Translations under genes and position numbers: made by a program
In this document: in pieces, positions 56,312-64,000 of the stretch
Layout of the letters: each line of letters starts with the position of its first letter
Position numbering within the stretch: the stretch's first letter is position 1
Notes under the pieces: generated by a model
The model's database searches: none
What the model saw: the letters and a program-made list of their open reading frames with translations, nothing else
What the model was told of the DNA's origin: nothing
NCBI GenBank assembly: GCA_963747755.1
Contig: CAVVGK010000018.1
Span: 372,001-436,000 of the forward strand
Direction of reading: 5' to 3'
From: DATFVA01 sp963747755
Lineage (GTDB): Bacteria > Bacteroidota > Ignavibacteria > Ignavibacteriales > Ignavibacteriaceae
Length of the DNA stretch: 64,000 nucleotides

Positions 56312-56488
56312 AATGCCGAAATATAAAGATATAATTTGTTCAATAGAAACTAAGAATGTCAAGATATCAAAGAGTGCTTATTATGATATTATTAAAGAGA
56401 CTGTAATATGATATAATTCGGTCCTCTTTATACTATTCGCATAATCTTATTAATTTGATAATCAAAAAATAATTTGCAGGTATAGAAT

Positions 56489-56845
56489 ATGGTATATCAA
56501 AATGATGAATTTGAATTTAAATTCGAGCTACCCGTTTATCGGTTGAATCCTACAAATCATTCATATAATTCTGACCTAGCTAAAATGATAAGAAAAGGAC
56601 ATCCTTTTGAAGAAACATTTTATATTATCGGAAAAGGGATTGATAATAAAGAAATCGTGAAAATAATCAATAAAAAGGGAAATGTTATATATTGGTTAAT
56701 GGAATATGAAATTCTTGGTGGCTCAAATACAAATGGGAATAAATGTCATGTTAAGACAACACCCGTGAAACAAGTCGAGATTGAAAAAGAACATCCCGAT
56801 AAAAAGGGGTATGTAATATTAAAGGGTAACTATAAAAAACTCTAG
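56489..56845 (+). CDS. Hypothetical protein of the island
   Basis: 118 residues, no family recognised. Hydrophilic, with an acidic-aromatic N-terminus (NDEFEFKFELPVYRLNP) and a basic C-terminus. AGG lies eight bases before ATG 56489. It is the first gene on the plus strand of the accessory island and probably is part of it; nothing further can be said. Confidence 0.55.
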   Translation: MVYQNDEFEFKFELPVYRLNPTNHSYNSDLAKMIRKGHPFEETFYIIGKGIDNKEIVKIINKKGNVIYWLMEYEILGGSNTNGNKCHVKTTPVKQVEIEKEHPDKKGYVILKGNYKKL

Positions 56846-57614
56846 TTACTCACCTGTTTTTATTTTTATAGAGTACTAGAACTGAAAGGATTGAAGAATC
56901 GCACGCCCAGAGCTCCATATAAATGTTTTAAACTACTTTTATACCGATACCCTATAAGATATACCCCTTAAAATAAGTTTCATGACCACGGGTCTCTGTT
57001 GAAGTCAAATGACAAATCTTAAGTATAAGGAATTATTTCAGAACTCTTAAAAAGCAAACTGTTAGAGCGAGTCAGTTAATATATTGAAAATGAACTGAAT
57101 TCTCAGGTCGCTAACAGCCACTATCTTAAAGTAAATAATTCTGTAAGTTTTCATAAGTAATTATATTATAAGCACTTAAATTTAAGAAAAGGAGGGTCAC
57201 TATCATATATAATATATTTATTATTATTATAATATTATATATATACCTTACACTATATATGTATCATATATTCTTACATTATATATAGGGATTTGGCCCT
57301 TGATTGGGAGGTGATTTTTTACTCTACTACCCTACCTAATTCCTTTAAATACAAACAATTATCGAGATTTTCTGCCTAAATTAGAGGTGATAGGACATCG
57401 AATTTAGCTCAAAAACGCATCATTTTACTAGCTGCCCTTGTTAGAATATTTCGCAACTAATTTTTTTATACAGTGCCCCGAGCCTGATCACAAACCAGTT
57501 ATCCTTTAAATTTGATCTGTGGACACAATTATATTTCCATTTTATTACATTTTGTGTTAATGTTCATTCTGGGTATGACATTAGAAAAAATTGAATGGCA
57601 GTTCTGGAAAAATT
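56846..57614. other. AT-rich non-coding stretch of the island
   Basis: About 770 bases without a credible gene. 57195-57290 consists almost only of A and T, with many TATA steps, and would melt easily. At 57306-57336 lies a motif GGAGGTGAT...CTCTACTACCCTACC that recurs in changed form at 61941-61973, next to the repeat cluster by the primase gene. Confidence 0.45.
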
Positions 57615-58523
57615 ATGTACAATATTGAACCAAGCCCAAATCGAATAGAACACTCACTAATTACAAAGGCCGTCAGACGGGGCAATGTAGAGCTAGTTGA
57701 AAAAGTATTTAAGTATTTACTGACAATTAAAGGTCAGGACAAATGGCTTAGAAATCGGCTGGCTGTCATCGGATATGAGGAGTGCTGGCCGTATGCTAAT
57801 ACATTAAAATTCACCGGCACTGATTATCAGGTGCTCGAGCAGTATAAAGCAATTGCCTGCAGAGTAAAAAATAAAGATTGTGATGGGCTTGCTTATTTGG
57901 CCAAAAGATTGAATCAAGGGAATGAAAATGCGGTCATAGGAACTGAGGAACAACAATTAGCCATTCGCAGGATTGCTGAAGCGATAAAAGATGATACTCT
58001 ATTCTGGTCCTGGATAGAAAAACAACCAGTATATGAAAGTCATAGACAAAGAATTGAGGCTGCAAAAAGTGCAAGGAAAAAAAACCTGATGCAGAAGGAT
58101 AAATCAATAATGTTTGCAGCGGCTTATTTCTCGGTGACGAATCCGATTCCTGATGTAGAAATTATAGAACCAAATAATGATCCAAATTTTGAATATTGGG
58201 TTGCAATTGACAAGCATACTACTGAAGGAGAAGAAATTATTGGAAGAGCTTCTGAAAAAATCAAATTACCTATACACGATGGTTATCTTCTTGCATTCTT
58301 TTTTGCTGGTGCCCTGTGCAATAAAAATCAACAGGCACCATTTTTCGAGCTATTTAAACAATATAGATTTGGGTTAATGGGTTTTACAAGCGAACAGGCT
58401 AAAGATAAATGGGAAGAGTTAAAACCTCTGATAATTCAAATGTCCAAGGCTGAGGTTGACTTGATGCTAAATAGAATAAATAATGTAAAAGATGAATCGG
58501 ATCAGCTGGAACTAAATTTCTAA
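57615..58523 (+). CDS. Hypothetical protein of the island, possible RarA C-terminal-like domain
   Basis: 302 residues from ATG 57615 (GGAAA upstream); a TTG at 57591 is the alternative. The N-terminal SLITKAVRRGNVELVEKVFKYLLTIKG and WLRNRLAVIGYEECWPYANTL recall the helical C-terminal region of RarA/MgsA-type clamp-loader relatives (KAIRRGD..., WRRL.VIA.EDVG), but no ATPase domain is attached. The C-terminal half is unrecognised. If the likeness is real, the protein belongs to replication or repair, in keeping with the primase downstream. Family assignment is weak. Confidence 0.6.
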   Translation: MYNIEPSPNRIEHSLITKAVRRGNVELVEKVFKYLLTIKGQDKWLRNRLAVIGYEECWPYANTLKFTGTDYQVLEQYKAIACRVKNKDCDGLAYLAKRLNQGNENAVIGTEEQQLAIRRIAEAIKDDTLFWSWIEKQPVYESHRQRIEAAKSARKKNLMQKDKSIMFAAAYFSVTNPIPDVEIIEPNNDPNFEYWVAIDKHTTEGEEIIGRASEKIKLPIHDGYLLAFFFAGALCNKNQQAPFFELFKQYRFGLMGFTSEQAKDKWEELKPLIIQMSKAEVDLMLNRINNVKDESDQLELNF

Positions 58524-58841
58524 TTTAACGCTCCTCCAACCCTTAATATTTAATACGTAAGCCTACCCGGGATTTCTCCTAGATGATTACTAAATTTGAT
58601 CAAAATTTTTATGATCGAAAAATTTCGATTAAAATTTTTCACTTCCATTGTGAATTTATAGGAAATATATTCGTAGGCACTTGACCGATGAAGCGAAATT
58701 GTCTACATTCTAATTAGTACCGTTCTTTTGAAACCACGTTAATTGAAAATTTAAAACCTGTCCGACAACTTACCTTAAAAACTGGCTACTTGCATATTTA
58801 CTATTCCGGGATGTGTCCCGGTTGTTAATCATAAAATAAAA
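58524..58841. other. Gap with palindrome and hairpin
   Basis: About 320 bases. It contains ATCGAAA-AA-TTTCGAT (58614-58629), flanked on both sides by AAAATTTTT, and near the end a hairpin CCGGGA-TGTG-TCCCGG (58806-58821) shortly before the next start. No gene is seen. Confidence 0.4.
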
Positions 58842-59180
58842 ATGAAATTAAAAATCAAAAATTCCGAATTGCCGGTTTTAGGTTATTCTGATTTATCCAA
58901 GTCTAAATTCTACGAAGAATTAGAAAAAAATTTGAAAGATGGTAATCCCATAATCTACAATACCATACCGGAGCTTCTTGATGAAAAGCTTTGTGCATAC
59001 ATTATTTATAAGGATTTTAATAAAGGCTCGATTTCAACGGTATACAGCGGGAGAGTAGAATGCATAGGTATTTACCCTGATTATAAAAGCCCATTAGCCT
59101 GCGTCTTTCTTCCGATAAAAAAGATAGATATAGAGAATGTTATCTACTGCAAGTGCTGTGCGGAAGACCGGATGCTGTAA
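58842..59180 (+). CDS. Hypothetical protein of the island
   Basis: 112 residues, unrecognised. Mixed alpha/beta composition; the C-terminus has a cysteine group YCKCCAEDRML that could bind metal. The upstream sequence is A-rich without a Shine-Dalgarno site, which is usual in this lineage. Confidence 0.5.
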   Translation: MKLKIKNSELPVLGYSDLSKSKFYEELEKNLKDGNPIIYNTIPELLDEKLCAYIIYKDFNKGSISTVYSGRVECIGIYPDYKSPLACVFLPIKKIDIENVIYCKCCAEDRML

Positions 59181-59328
59181 TATTGAAAACTAAGAGACTT
59201 TAAGACTTGACAAGGCTGCTTTGTCAGACTATATTATAGATATACGACTGACAACCGAAAAAACTTAAAAACCCACCACAAGAAAATTAAAAACCGGAAA
59301 ACTTAAACTTATTAGGAGTGCTCTTTCG

Positions 59329-59598
59329 ATGAGAGGGCATTCCACCAATTCAAAGACAACATCAGAGGAAATGAAAATGTATTACAAGACAAAAGACTTC
59401 TATCTTACAGCAGTACTCATAATGTACGGCTACAAGATAATCAAGCATATAAATGAGAATAATAAGTCTGTATTCTTCTTCGAGGAAGATGAAGGGCTAC
59501 GTGAATTAGTGCAGGATTACTTTTACGACAAGCTAAAAGTCAGTCCCCATCAGTTTCAAAGTAGTGTAAAAACTGTGAAAGCTCTAATTTACAATTAA
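59329..59598 (+). CDS. DUF5659 domain protein
   Basis: A small protein whose core YYKTKDFYLTAVLIMYGYKIIKHI...FFFEEDEGLRELVQDYFYDKLKVSPHQFQSSVKTVKALIYN matches the DUF5659 pattern, as I remember it, found beside primase genes of mobile elements. Function unknown. Two starts compete: ATG 59329 (AGGAG ten bases upstream, 89 residues) and ATG 59377 (AGAGGA seven bases upstream, 73 residues, starting right at the domain). It is directly upstream of the primase gene. Confidence 0.72.
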   Translation: MRGHSTNSKTTSEEMKMYYKTKDFYLTAVLIMYGYKIIKHINENNKSVFFFEEDEGLRELVQDYFYDKLKVSPHQFQSSVKTVKALIYN

Positions 59599-59707
59599 CC
59601 TCCAAACCATTTTAGATAATTTTGTAAAAACAGTTTCTTATCTACCTTCAAGGCTCACTGATGGCAAAAAATTAAAAAAGAATGTTGAAGAGGTATACTT
59701 CCTGACA

Positions 59708-61615
59708 TTGGATTTTGATAAGGGTGAGCCATCGATGAAAGATTATATCAAGGCCAGTAGTTCGGTAAAATTCAGCTGGTTTCTACATACCACGGTTAAC
59801 CATCAGAGAACTGTCACCGATGAGGGAATCAAGATCGAAGCAAGAGATAAATACAGAGTCATTATTCCTCTTTCAAGACCTATTTCATATGATGAACTTC
59901 AGGATATAAAGAAAATATTGATCGAACGATATCCATCTATTGATAAGACTTGTTTTGATGGTAATCGTTACTTCAAGATGAACCCCGGTGCAATTACAGA
60001 TTTACATAATTATACTGATCCTGAAGGTAATGTCGTATTTCTTGATCCAGATGAGATTGTCCCAGAGAAGAGAAAACCTGGAAGACCTAAAAAGGAAGAA
60101 GAAACATTCTCTCTGAATGATGAAGTTATTCTTGAAGATGGTACTACAAAAGAAATAATTAGAAATATTACCGGTAAAACTAAAATATTCTGTCCGTTCT
60201 GCGACCCTGCTACACGTACTCATCCAGATAAACATAATGCCTTCATAGATATCAATGATCTGGGTCAGTATTATATATACTGCTCATCCGAGGATAAGAC
60301 TTACTGGCAGGATAAAAAAGAAATTGATGCAGCTAAGACAAAATTATTCTGGAATGAGTCCGTTGGCAGTCCGTCTATGATAGGGTATGAAAGCTATAAT
60401 GGCGATGGTCCGCTTTATATATTCAAGAACAACGGGGATTTTGAAAATTACTGCGTCCAGAATAACATTGATCCGAATATTCGTTCATATCTGCCTCGCA
60501 GGGAAATAATTTTTAATCCTGGCTTGCACGGTGGCTTGAATGATAGTTATTATAATCTGTTTGAAGAAACTGAATTTATGAAAAAGGACTATTCTACCTT
60601 ATCACCCCTTGCCCTGAATCAAGCCGTAGCTGAATTAAAAAGCAGATGCAATGTCATATATGAAGTTATGAATAACATCTTTGGGGAAGCAGAATACCTT
60701 GAAAGATTTCTGAACTGGATAGCATACATATTAAAGGAAAGAACGAAAGCAGGTACAGCCTGGCTTATTACTTCCAAGGTTCAGGGTATAGGGAAAGACC
60801 TGATGTTCGTAAGAATGCTAATGCCGCTCTTCGGGCAGAAGCAATCCCAGCTTATGAATGGAAGCAGAATCGCGAAGAACTTTAATAAAATTGATATGAA
60901 CTGTTTCCTGAGAGGATACAATGAGGTATTCAGCGCCGGCAATGCAAAGGAAAACCTGCACAGGAAAGAAATGTTGAAGGACCAGATCACAGCAATATAC
61001 CAGAGTATTGAAATAAAAGGTGTTGATACATTCCAGACACATAACTTTATGAACTTCATATTATTCTCCAACAGTGAACACCCCATATTTATCGATGAGG
61101 AGGACAGAAGATTTAACGTGATCAGAAATGATAATGCAAAGAAGGTAAGTGATTTATCAATTTATCGGGGCGAGAAATATCTCGAACCTGATATTGCTGC
61201 CGAGCTTCCTGATTTTGCGGATATCATATTCAGGCTCGAGTATGACAGGGAACTTGCAGATACCCCTGTTGATTCAGAGGCAAAGAACCGCTTGAAGGCA
61301 TTATCAAAAGATGAGTACGAGGAATTTGCCGAAAGACTGAAGGCTAAAGATGCAGCCTGGTTTCTACTGGAAGAGGTCTTCCCGATTACAGATTTTGAAA
61401 AAGAAGTTGGTAAGTCAGATATAGCTGCTATGGTTGAGGATATGATTGATAAGGATGGAGCAATTCCTGCAAGGTATATGAGCAGGATCTGTAAGTATCA
61501 TTTCCAGTATCATAATTATAAATCGATATTGAATAGACTTGAATTAAAAGGAGTAAAAAGTAATACGAAAAGAATTCCAGGCGACGGGACAATGAAAGTA
61601 TATGAATGTATCTAG
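59708..61615 (+). CDS. Primase-helicase of a mobile element
   Basis: 635 residues from TTG 59708, but homology begins earlier. Order: an archaeo-eukaryotic-type primase domain (DFDKG as DxD motif, SWFLHTTVNH, YRVIIPLSRPI, about 1-110); a zinc-ribbon-like section with CPFC and a later C (about 160-200); and a DUF5906/SF3-type helicase with WLITSKVQGIGKDLM as Walker A (the usual Thr/Ser after GK is Asp), FLRGYNEV and FILFSNSEHPIFIDEEDRRFNVI. It should prime and unwind for the element's own replication. The frame is open back to 59588 without ATG; ATG 59661 would be in frame if the following A-run had one more A (MAKKLKKNVEEVYFLTLDFD). An iteron-like repeat cluster follows the gene. Confidence 0.8.
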   Translation: MDFDKGEPSMKDYIKASSSVKFSWFLHTTVNHQRTVTDEGIKIEARDKYRVIIPLSRPISYDELQDIKKILIERYPSIDKTCFDGNRYFKMNPGAITDLHNYTDPEGNVVFLDPDEIVPEKRKPGRPKKEEETFSLNDEVILEDGTTKEIIRNITGKTKIFCPFCDPATRTHPDKHNAFIDINDLGQYYIYCSSEDKTYWQDKKEIDAAKTKLFWNESVGSPSMIGYESYNGDGPLYIFKNNGDFENYCVQNNIDPNIRSYLPRREIIFNPGLHGGLNDSYYNLFEETEFMKKDYSTLSPLALNQAVAELKSRCNVIYEVMNNIFGEAEYLERFLNWIAYILKERTKAGTAWLITSKVQGIGKDLMFVRMLMPLFGQKQSQLMNGSRIAKNFNKIDMNCFLRGYNEVFSAGNAKENLHRKEMLKDQITAIYQSIEIKGVDTFQTHNFMNFILFSNSEHPIFIDEEDRRFNVIRNDNAKKVSDLSIYRGEKYLEPDIAAELPDFADIIFRLEYDRELADTPVDSEAKNRLKALSKDEYEEFAERLKAKDAAWFLLEEVFPITDFEKEVGKSDIAAMVEDMIDKDGAIPARYMSRICKYHFQYHNYKSILNRLELKGVKSNTKRIPGDGTMKVYECI

Positions 61616-61627
61616 ATACATTTTCAA

Positions 61628-61660
61628 CAGCGCAATCAACCCTGGTTGCGCTGGAATTTT
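61628..61660 (+). terminator. Probable terminator of the primase gene
   Basis: CAGCGCAA (61628-61635) pairs with TTGCGCTG (61646-61653), ten-base loop, followed by GAATTTT. It lies 12 bases after the primase stop. Confidence 0.6.
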
Positions 61661-61932
61661 GTTACCTATGTTACCTGTTTGTTACCTCTGAATTGTTTGA
61701 ATTCAGGCTGATTTCTAAGAAAATAGGGGTATGTTACCTTGTTACCTATATTTTATATAATCAGAAAATAAAATAAATAATTAAATATTTTTATAAAGAA
61801 GGGCAAAGAAAAAAATAATTATTTATTTTCTCCAGTAACTGTAGAATTCAGGTAACAAGGTAACACAGGTAACAATTGCGAATTTAAACTAAAATCAAAG
61901 CATTTTGTTACTTTTATGTTACTTATGTTACC
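61661..61932. repeat. Cluster of GTTACC repeats, iteron-like
   Basis: Eleven copies in 272 bases. Forward GTTACC at 61661, 61670, 61681, 61733, 61741 and 61927, variant GTTACT at 61907 and 61918; inverted GGTAAC at 61851, 61859 and 61868. Most are TGTTACCT. Spacings of 8-11 within groups. Between the groups is an AT-rich stretch (61745-61840). The lay-out fits a replication origin with Rep sites. Confidence 0.7.
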
Positions 61933-61940
61933 TGAACCAG

Positions 61941-61973
61941 GGGTGATGGTTACTCTACCTAACTACCCTACCC
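61941..61973 (+). repeat. Copy of the CTCTACC...CTACCCTACC motif
   Basis: GGGGTGATGG then TTACTCTACCTAACTACC and CTACCCCC. A related form lies at 57306-57336 in the AT-rich region. Confidence 0.45.
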
Positions 61974-62072
61974 CCTTTTGATGATTATTAGGTCTTATAC
62001 AAATAACCAGCAGGGTAAAATCTAAAACGTAGTAGGGACGTTTTTCTAAACTCAGAAAAAGAGGACTTAAAA

Positions 62073-62390
62073 ATGGGAGATAAAAAGAAAAGGGATACCA
62101 GTTACAGTACAACTCAAAAACTTATAAAAACAATCGGACTTGCAGAAGTAGAAAAAGCCTGGCAGAAGCGTGGAATGAATGCCTGGGAAGAGCTAAGTAT
62201 AAGAATGAATGAATATGTCAGCCCCTACGTCCTGCGCTATATGTCGAATAAATACGGTTGGAAACGGCCCGTAAACAAGAAAAGTGCAATATATAAAGGT
62301 GTATTAGCTGGAACGGTCCCAGCAGCTTATTACAAGCACCTGATATTTCCGATGGAGGAAAATAAAAATGAACATATTATATCCGAATAA
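62073..62390 (+). CDS. Hypothetical protein of the island
   Basis: 105 residues, basic N-terminus (MGDKKKRDTSYSTTQK), mainly helical. The segment TTQKLIKTIGLAEVEKAWQKRGMNAWEEL could be a helix-turn-helix, but I do not recognise a family. AGGA is seven bases before the ATG. Its end overlaps the next gene by 23 bases; with the two that follow it forms a small operon. Confidence 0.6.
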   Translation: MGDKKKRDTSYSTTQKLIKTIGLAEVEKAWQKRGMNAWEELSIRMNEYVSPYVLRYMSNKYGWKRPVNKKSAIYKGVLAGTVPAAYYKHLIFPMEENKNEHIISE

Positions 62391-62781
62391 TCTCGATAAG
62401 GAATTTTACGATGTAACTATATACGAGAATCCAAACATCGTTCTTGATGGTTTTTACTATGGACCATTTAATAAAAAATACAAGAAGAGCAGGAAAGAAT
62501 TAAACAACAGCTTAAAATTAATTTACATTTGCGATTACTGGCTCGATGGTTACTATTGGCACGATGCAAGATCTTACTATCACGTTCCAGATGTAAGAGT
62601 ACTCGATCTGATTGAAAAGTACTATAACGTATCAATTCCAATGGGCTGCCTGGCTATTGCAGTCAAACATAGAAAAGAAATACACGATATGGCCCCTGAT
62701 GGTGATGGATTCGACCTGATATTTAATAAAAAAGCATACCTTAATTATTTAGAATTAAATGATAATGAAACGGGGAGATAA
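62368..62781 (+). CDS. Hypothetical protein of the island
   Basis: 137 residues, very rich in Tyr and Asp (YYGPFNKKYKKSRKE, YICDYWLDGYYWHDARSYYHVPD), soluble. No family recognised. GGAGG lies eight bases before ATG 62368. Overlaps the gene before it and is three bases from the gene after it. Confidence 0.6.
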   Translation: MNILYPNNLDKEFYDVTIYENPNIVLDGFYYGPFNKKYKKSRKELNNSLKLIYICDYWLDGYYWHDARSYYHVPDVRVLDLIEKYYNVSIPMGCLAIAVKHRKEIHDMAPDGDGFDLIFNKKAYLNYLELNDNETGR

Positions 62782-62784
62782 AAA

Positions 62785-62973
62785 ATGAACCAAATAAAAA
62801 AGAATTATTCAATGGATGACATCCTGAGGGATACAAAGCATAATTCCAAGGCACAGCAGGTATTTCTCAAGCTGCTTGCGAAACAGAAGAAGCCAAGGAA
62901 TCCATTTGATGAATTAAGAGGTGAAACTTATCCTTCATTACGAGAAGGAAAGTCTGGCGCTGAAGATATATAA
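62785..62973 (+). CDS. Small hypothetical protein of the island
   Basis: 62 residues, charged, no family recognised (SMDDILRDTKHNSKAQQVFLKLLAKQKKPRNPFDELRG). GGGGAG precedes the ATG at a normal distance. Last gene of the island, followed by a terminator hairpin. Confidence 0.55.
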   Translation: MNQIKKNYSMDDILRDTKHNSKAQQVFLKLLAKQKKPRNPFDELRGETYPSLREGKSGAEDI

Positions 62974-62994
62974 AAAGGGAGCTTTTGCTCCCTT
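62970..62994 (-). terminator. Terminator between the island and the T9SS gene
   Basis: AAGGGAGC (62975-62982), loop TTTT, GCTCCCTT (62987-62994). On the minus strand TTTTTA follows, so it ends the T9SS gene; it may also act on the plus strand. Confidence 0.8.
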
Positions 62995-62998
62995 GAAA

Positions 62999-64000
62999 TT
63001 ACTTCAACAGTAACATCTTCTTCGAACTTACATAATCGTTTACCTGCAGCTTGTATATGTAGATTCCGCTTGCTAGGTGTGAAGCATCAAAATTTATGTT
63101 GTATCTCCCTTGTATTTTATTCTCATTAACCAAAGTAGCAACTTCTTTGCCAAGTATATCGAAAACTTTTAAGGAAACAAAACCATCCTGCTTCAATGAA
63201 TACTTTATACTGGTATTCGGATTAAATGGATTTGGGAAATTATTATATAATTTATTCTCAAGTGGAATTATCAGATCGCTAAAGGATTTTTGAAAATTTT
63301 CTGATGTAGTATCAGTCTCATATCTTCCGACTGTTTTCAGAATATATTCTGTTTTAGGAAATAAATGTGTCCCTTTTCTGAATACAAAATCTAATTGCTG
63401 ACCAGGGAAGATTTCTGCATATTGTTGATCTGGATCACCGACTAAAAGTTCCAGAACATTTCCTTGCTCATTATGTACTGCGCTGATCATCTCAAGAGTT
63501 TCTATGTCCGCAGTGTTAAGGTCTTTGATTAGATTTAGATAATTCATTGTTCCTCCTTGGTGAAATTCAACCAGAAGAGTTCCTTCTTCTAAGTTGCCAA
63601 GGTTATGAGAGGCAATGCTCACATTTGGTCTTAAGAAAATATCACCCAAATCTTGATCTCCTCCTCCTTCAGGAATAAATATTATATCCGCAGTAATGTC
63701 TTTTGCTAGAATAAATCCTTCAAGGATAATAAAGATATTCTTATTTATATCTATATCATTGCTGGTTAAATCTATCTTTAATACATCTCCAGGAATTACA
63801 TCAAGTGTATTTTCATCCGATGCATTTAAAGTATTCGAAACATCAATTGAATCATTAAGTAAAATAGTAATTGGATTTGTGGGTTCTAAATAATTAATAA
63901 CCTCACCGTTATCAGTAACAGCCACAAATTCATCCTGATTCACATCTACCTCTATCATTTCAACCTTGTCAAGCCATGTATGTTCAGTTTCTGGTTCGCG
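62999..64000 (-). CDS. T9SS-exported protein, partial (5' end outside window)
   Basis: C-terminal 333 residues of a larger gene; the frame is open to base 64000 without a start, so ATG 63958 is not the true beginning. The visible part is a beta-rich domain, possibly cohesin-like (DVIPGDVLKIDLTSND, then FIPEGGGDQDLGDIFL), a linker, and the type IX sorting domain with NNFPNPFNPNTSIKYSL, FDILGKEVATLVNE and SSKKMLLLK, a wording usual in Ignavibacteria. The exported protein would be surface-bound or released. Confidence 0.85.
   Translation of the reverse strand, partial: REPETEHTWLDKVEMIEVDVNQDEFVAVTDNGEVINYLEPTNPITILLNDSIDVSNTLNASDENTLDVIPGDVLKIDLTSNDIDINKNIFIILEGFILAKDITADIIFIPEGGGDQDLGDIFLRPNVSIASHNLGNLEEGTLLVEFHQGGTMNYLNLIKDLNTADIETLEMISAVHNEQGNVLELLVGDPDQQYAEIFPGQQLDFVFRKGTHLFPKTEYILKTVGRYETDTTSENFQKSFSDLIIPLENKLYNNFPNPFNPNTSIKYSLKQDGFVSLKVFDILGKEVATLVNENKIQGRYNINFDASHLASGIYIYKLQVNDYVSSKKMLLLK

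Overview
The window reads as a chromosomal segment of a Gram-negative, respiring member of the FCB group, most likely class Ignavibacteria (Ignavibacteriota/Bacteroidota). Grounds: three large secreted proteins end in the type IX secretion C-terminal sorting domain with the NYPNPFNPST / NFPNPFNPNT motif, NuoC and NuoD are fused, several lipoproteins carry a canonical lipobox, and start regions often have weak Shine-Dalgarno sites. Taxonomy is inferred from family style only; no search was run.

Layout. 93-788: an OB-fold lipoprotein on the minus strand with its own terminator. 1013-15879: a complete 14-subunit complex I operon, nuoA-B-CD-E-F-G-H-I-J-K-L-M-N, in which nuoG and nuoL each carry a single-base reading-frame break. 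15904-21292: housekeeping and accessory genes (PEBP-like, CBS pair, DUF6503-like, GH31 alpha-glucosidase, HiPIP). 21501-29817: a tight eight-gene minus-strand operon that begins with pgsB-pgsC-pgsW-like genes for poly-gamma-glutamate and continues with a periplasmic two-repeat protein, an outer-membrane beta-barrel, a beta-propeller lipoprotein, a membrane acyltransferase and a triple-repeat lipoprotein. There is no pgsA/capA in it. I read it as a Gram-negative version of a polyglutamate synthesis, modification and export system; it is the most interesting system in the window. 29899-33654: a gingipain-like C25 protein with T9SS tail. 33967-34058: tRNA-Ser(GCU).

34598-40424: a signalling block with a membrane protein, a Crp/Fnr regulator and two successive histidine-kinase / convergent single-receiver modules. 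40425-41641 is a long non-coding stretch with three tandem minus-strand terminators and a five-copy 11-bp repeat. 41642-45235: a 1197-residue dockerin-containing T9SS protein. 45483-55056: metabolism and envelope genes (glutaryl-CoA-dehydrogenase-like, guaB, a glycosyltransferase, purD, a C-terminally truncated DnaE-like polymerase, a DoxX/MauE protein, a rhodanese and a FemAB-like transferase).

55057-62995 is an AT-rich accessory island: an excisionase-type HTH protein, several small unknown genes, a DUF5659 protein, a primase-helicase, and next to the latter a cluster of eleven GTTACC-type repeats that looks like an iteron origin. No integrase, transposase or structural phage gene is visible, so it is best called a replication module of an integrated or decayed mobile element. 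The last gene (62999-64000, minus) is another T9SS-exported protein that runs off the window.

Three apparent single-base frame breaks (nuoG, nuoL, 5' end of the primase) in otherwise intact conserved genes suggest either indel errors in the sequence or, less likely, real frameshifts. Judgement on them needs reads.
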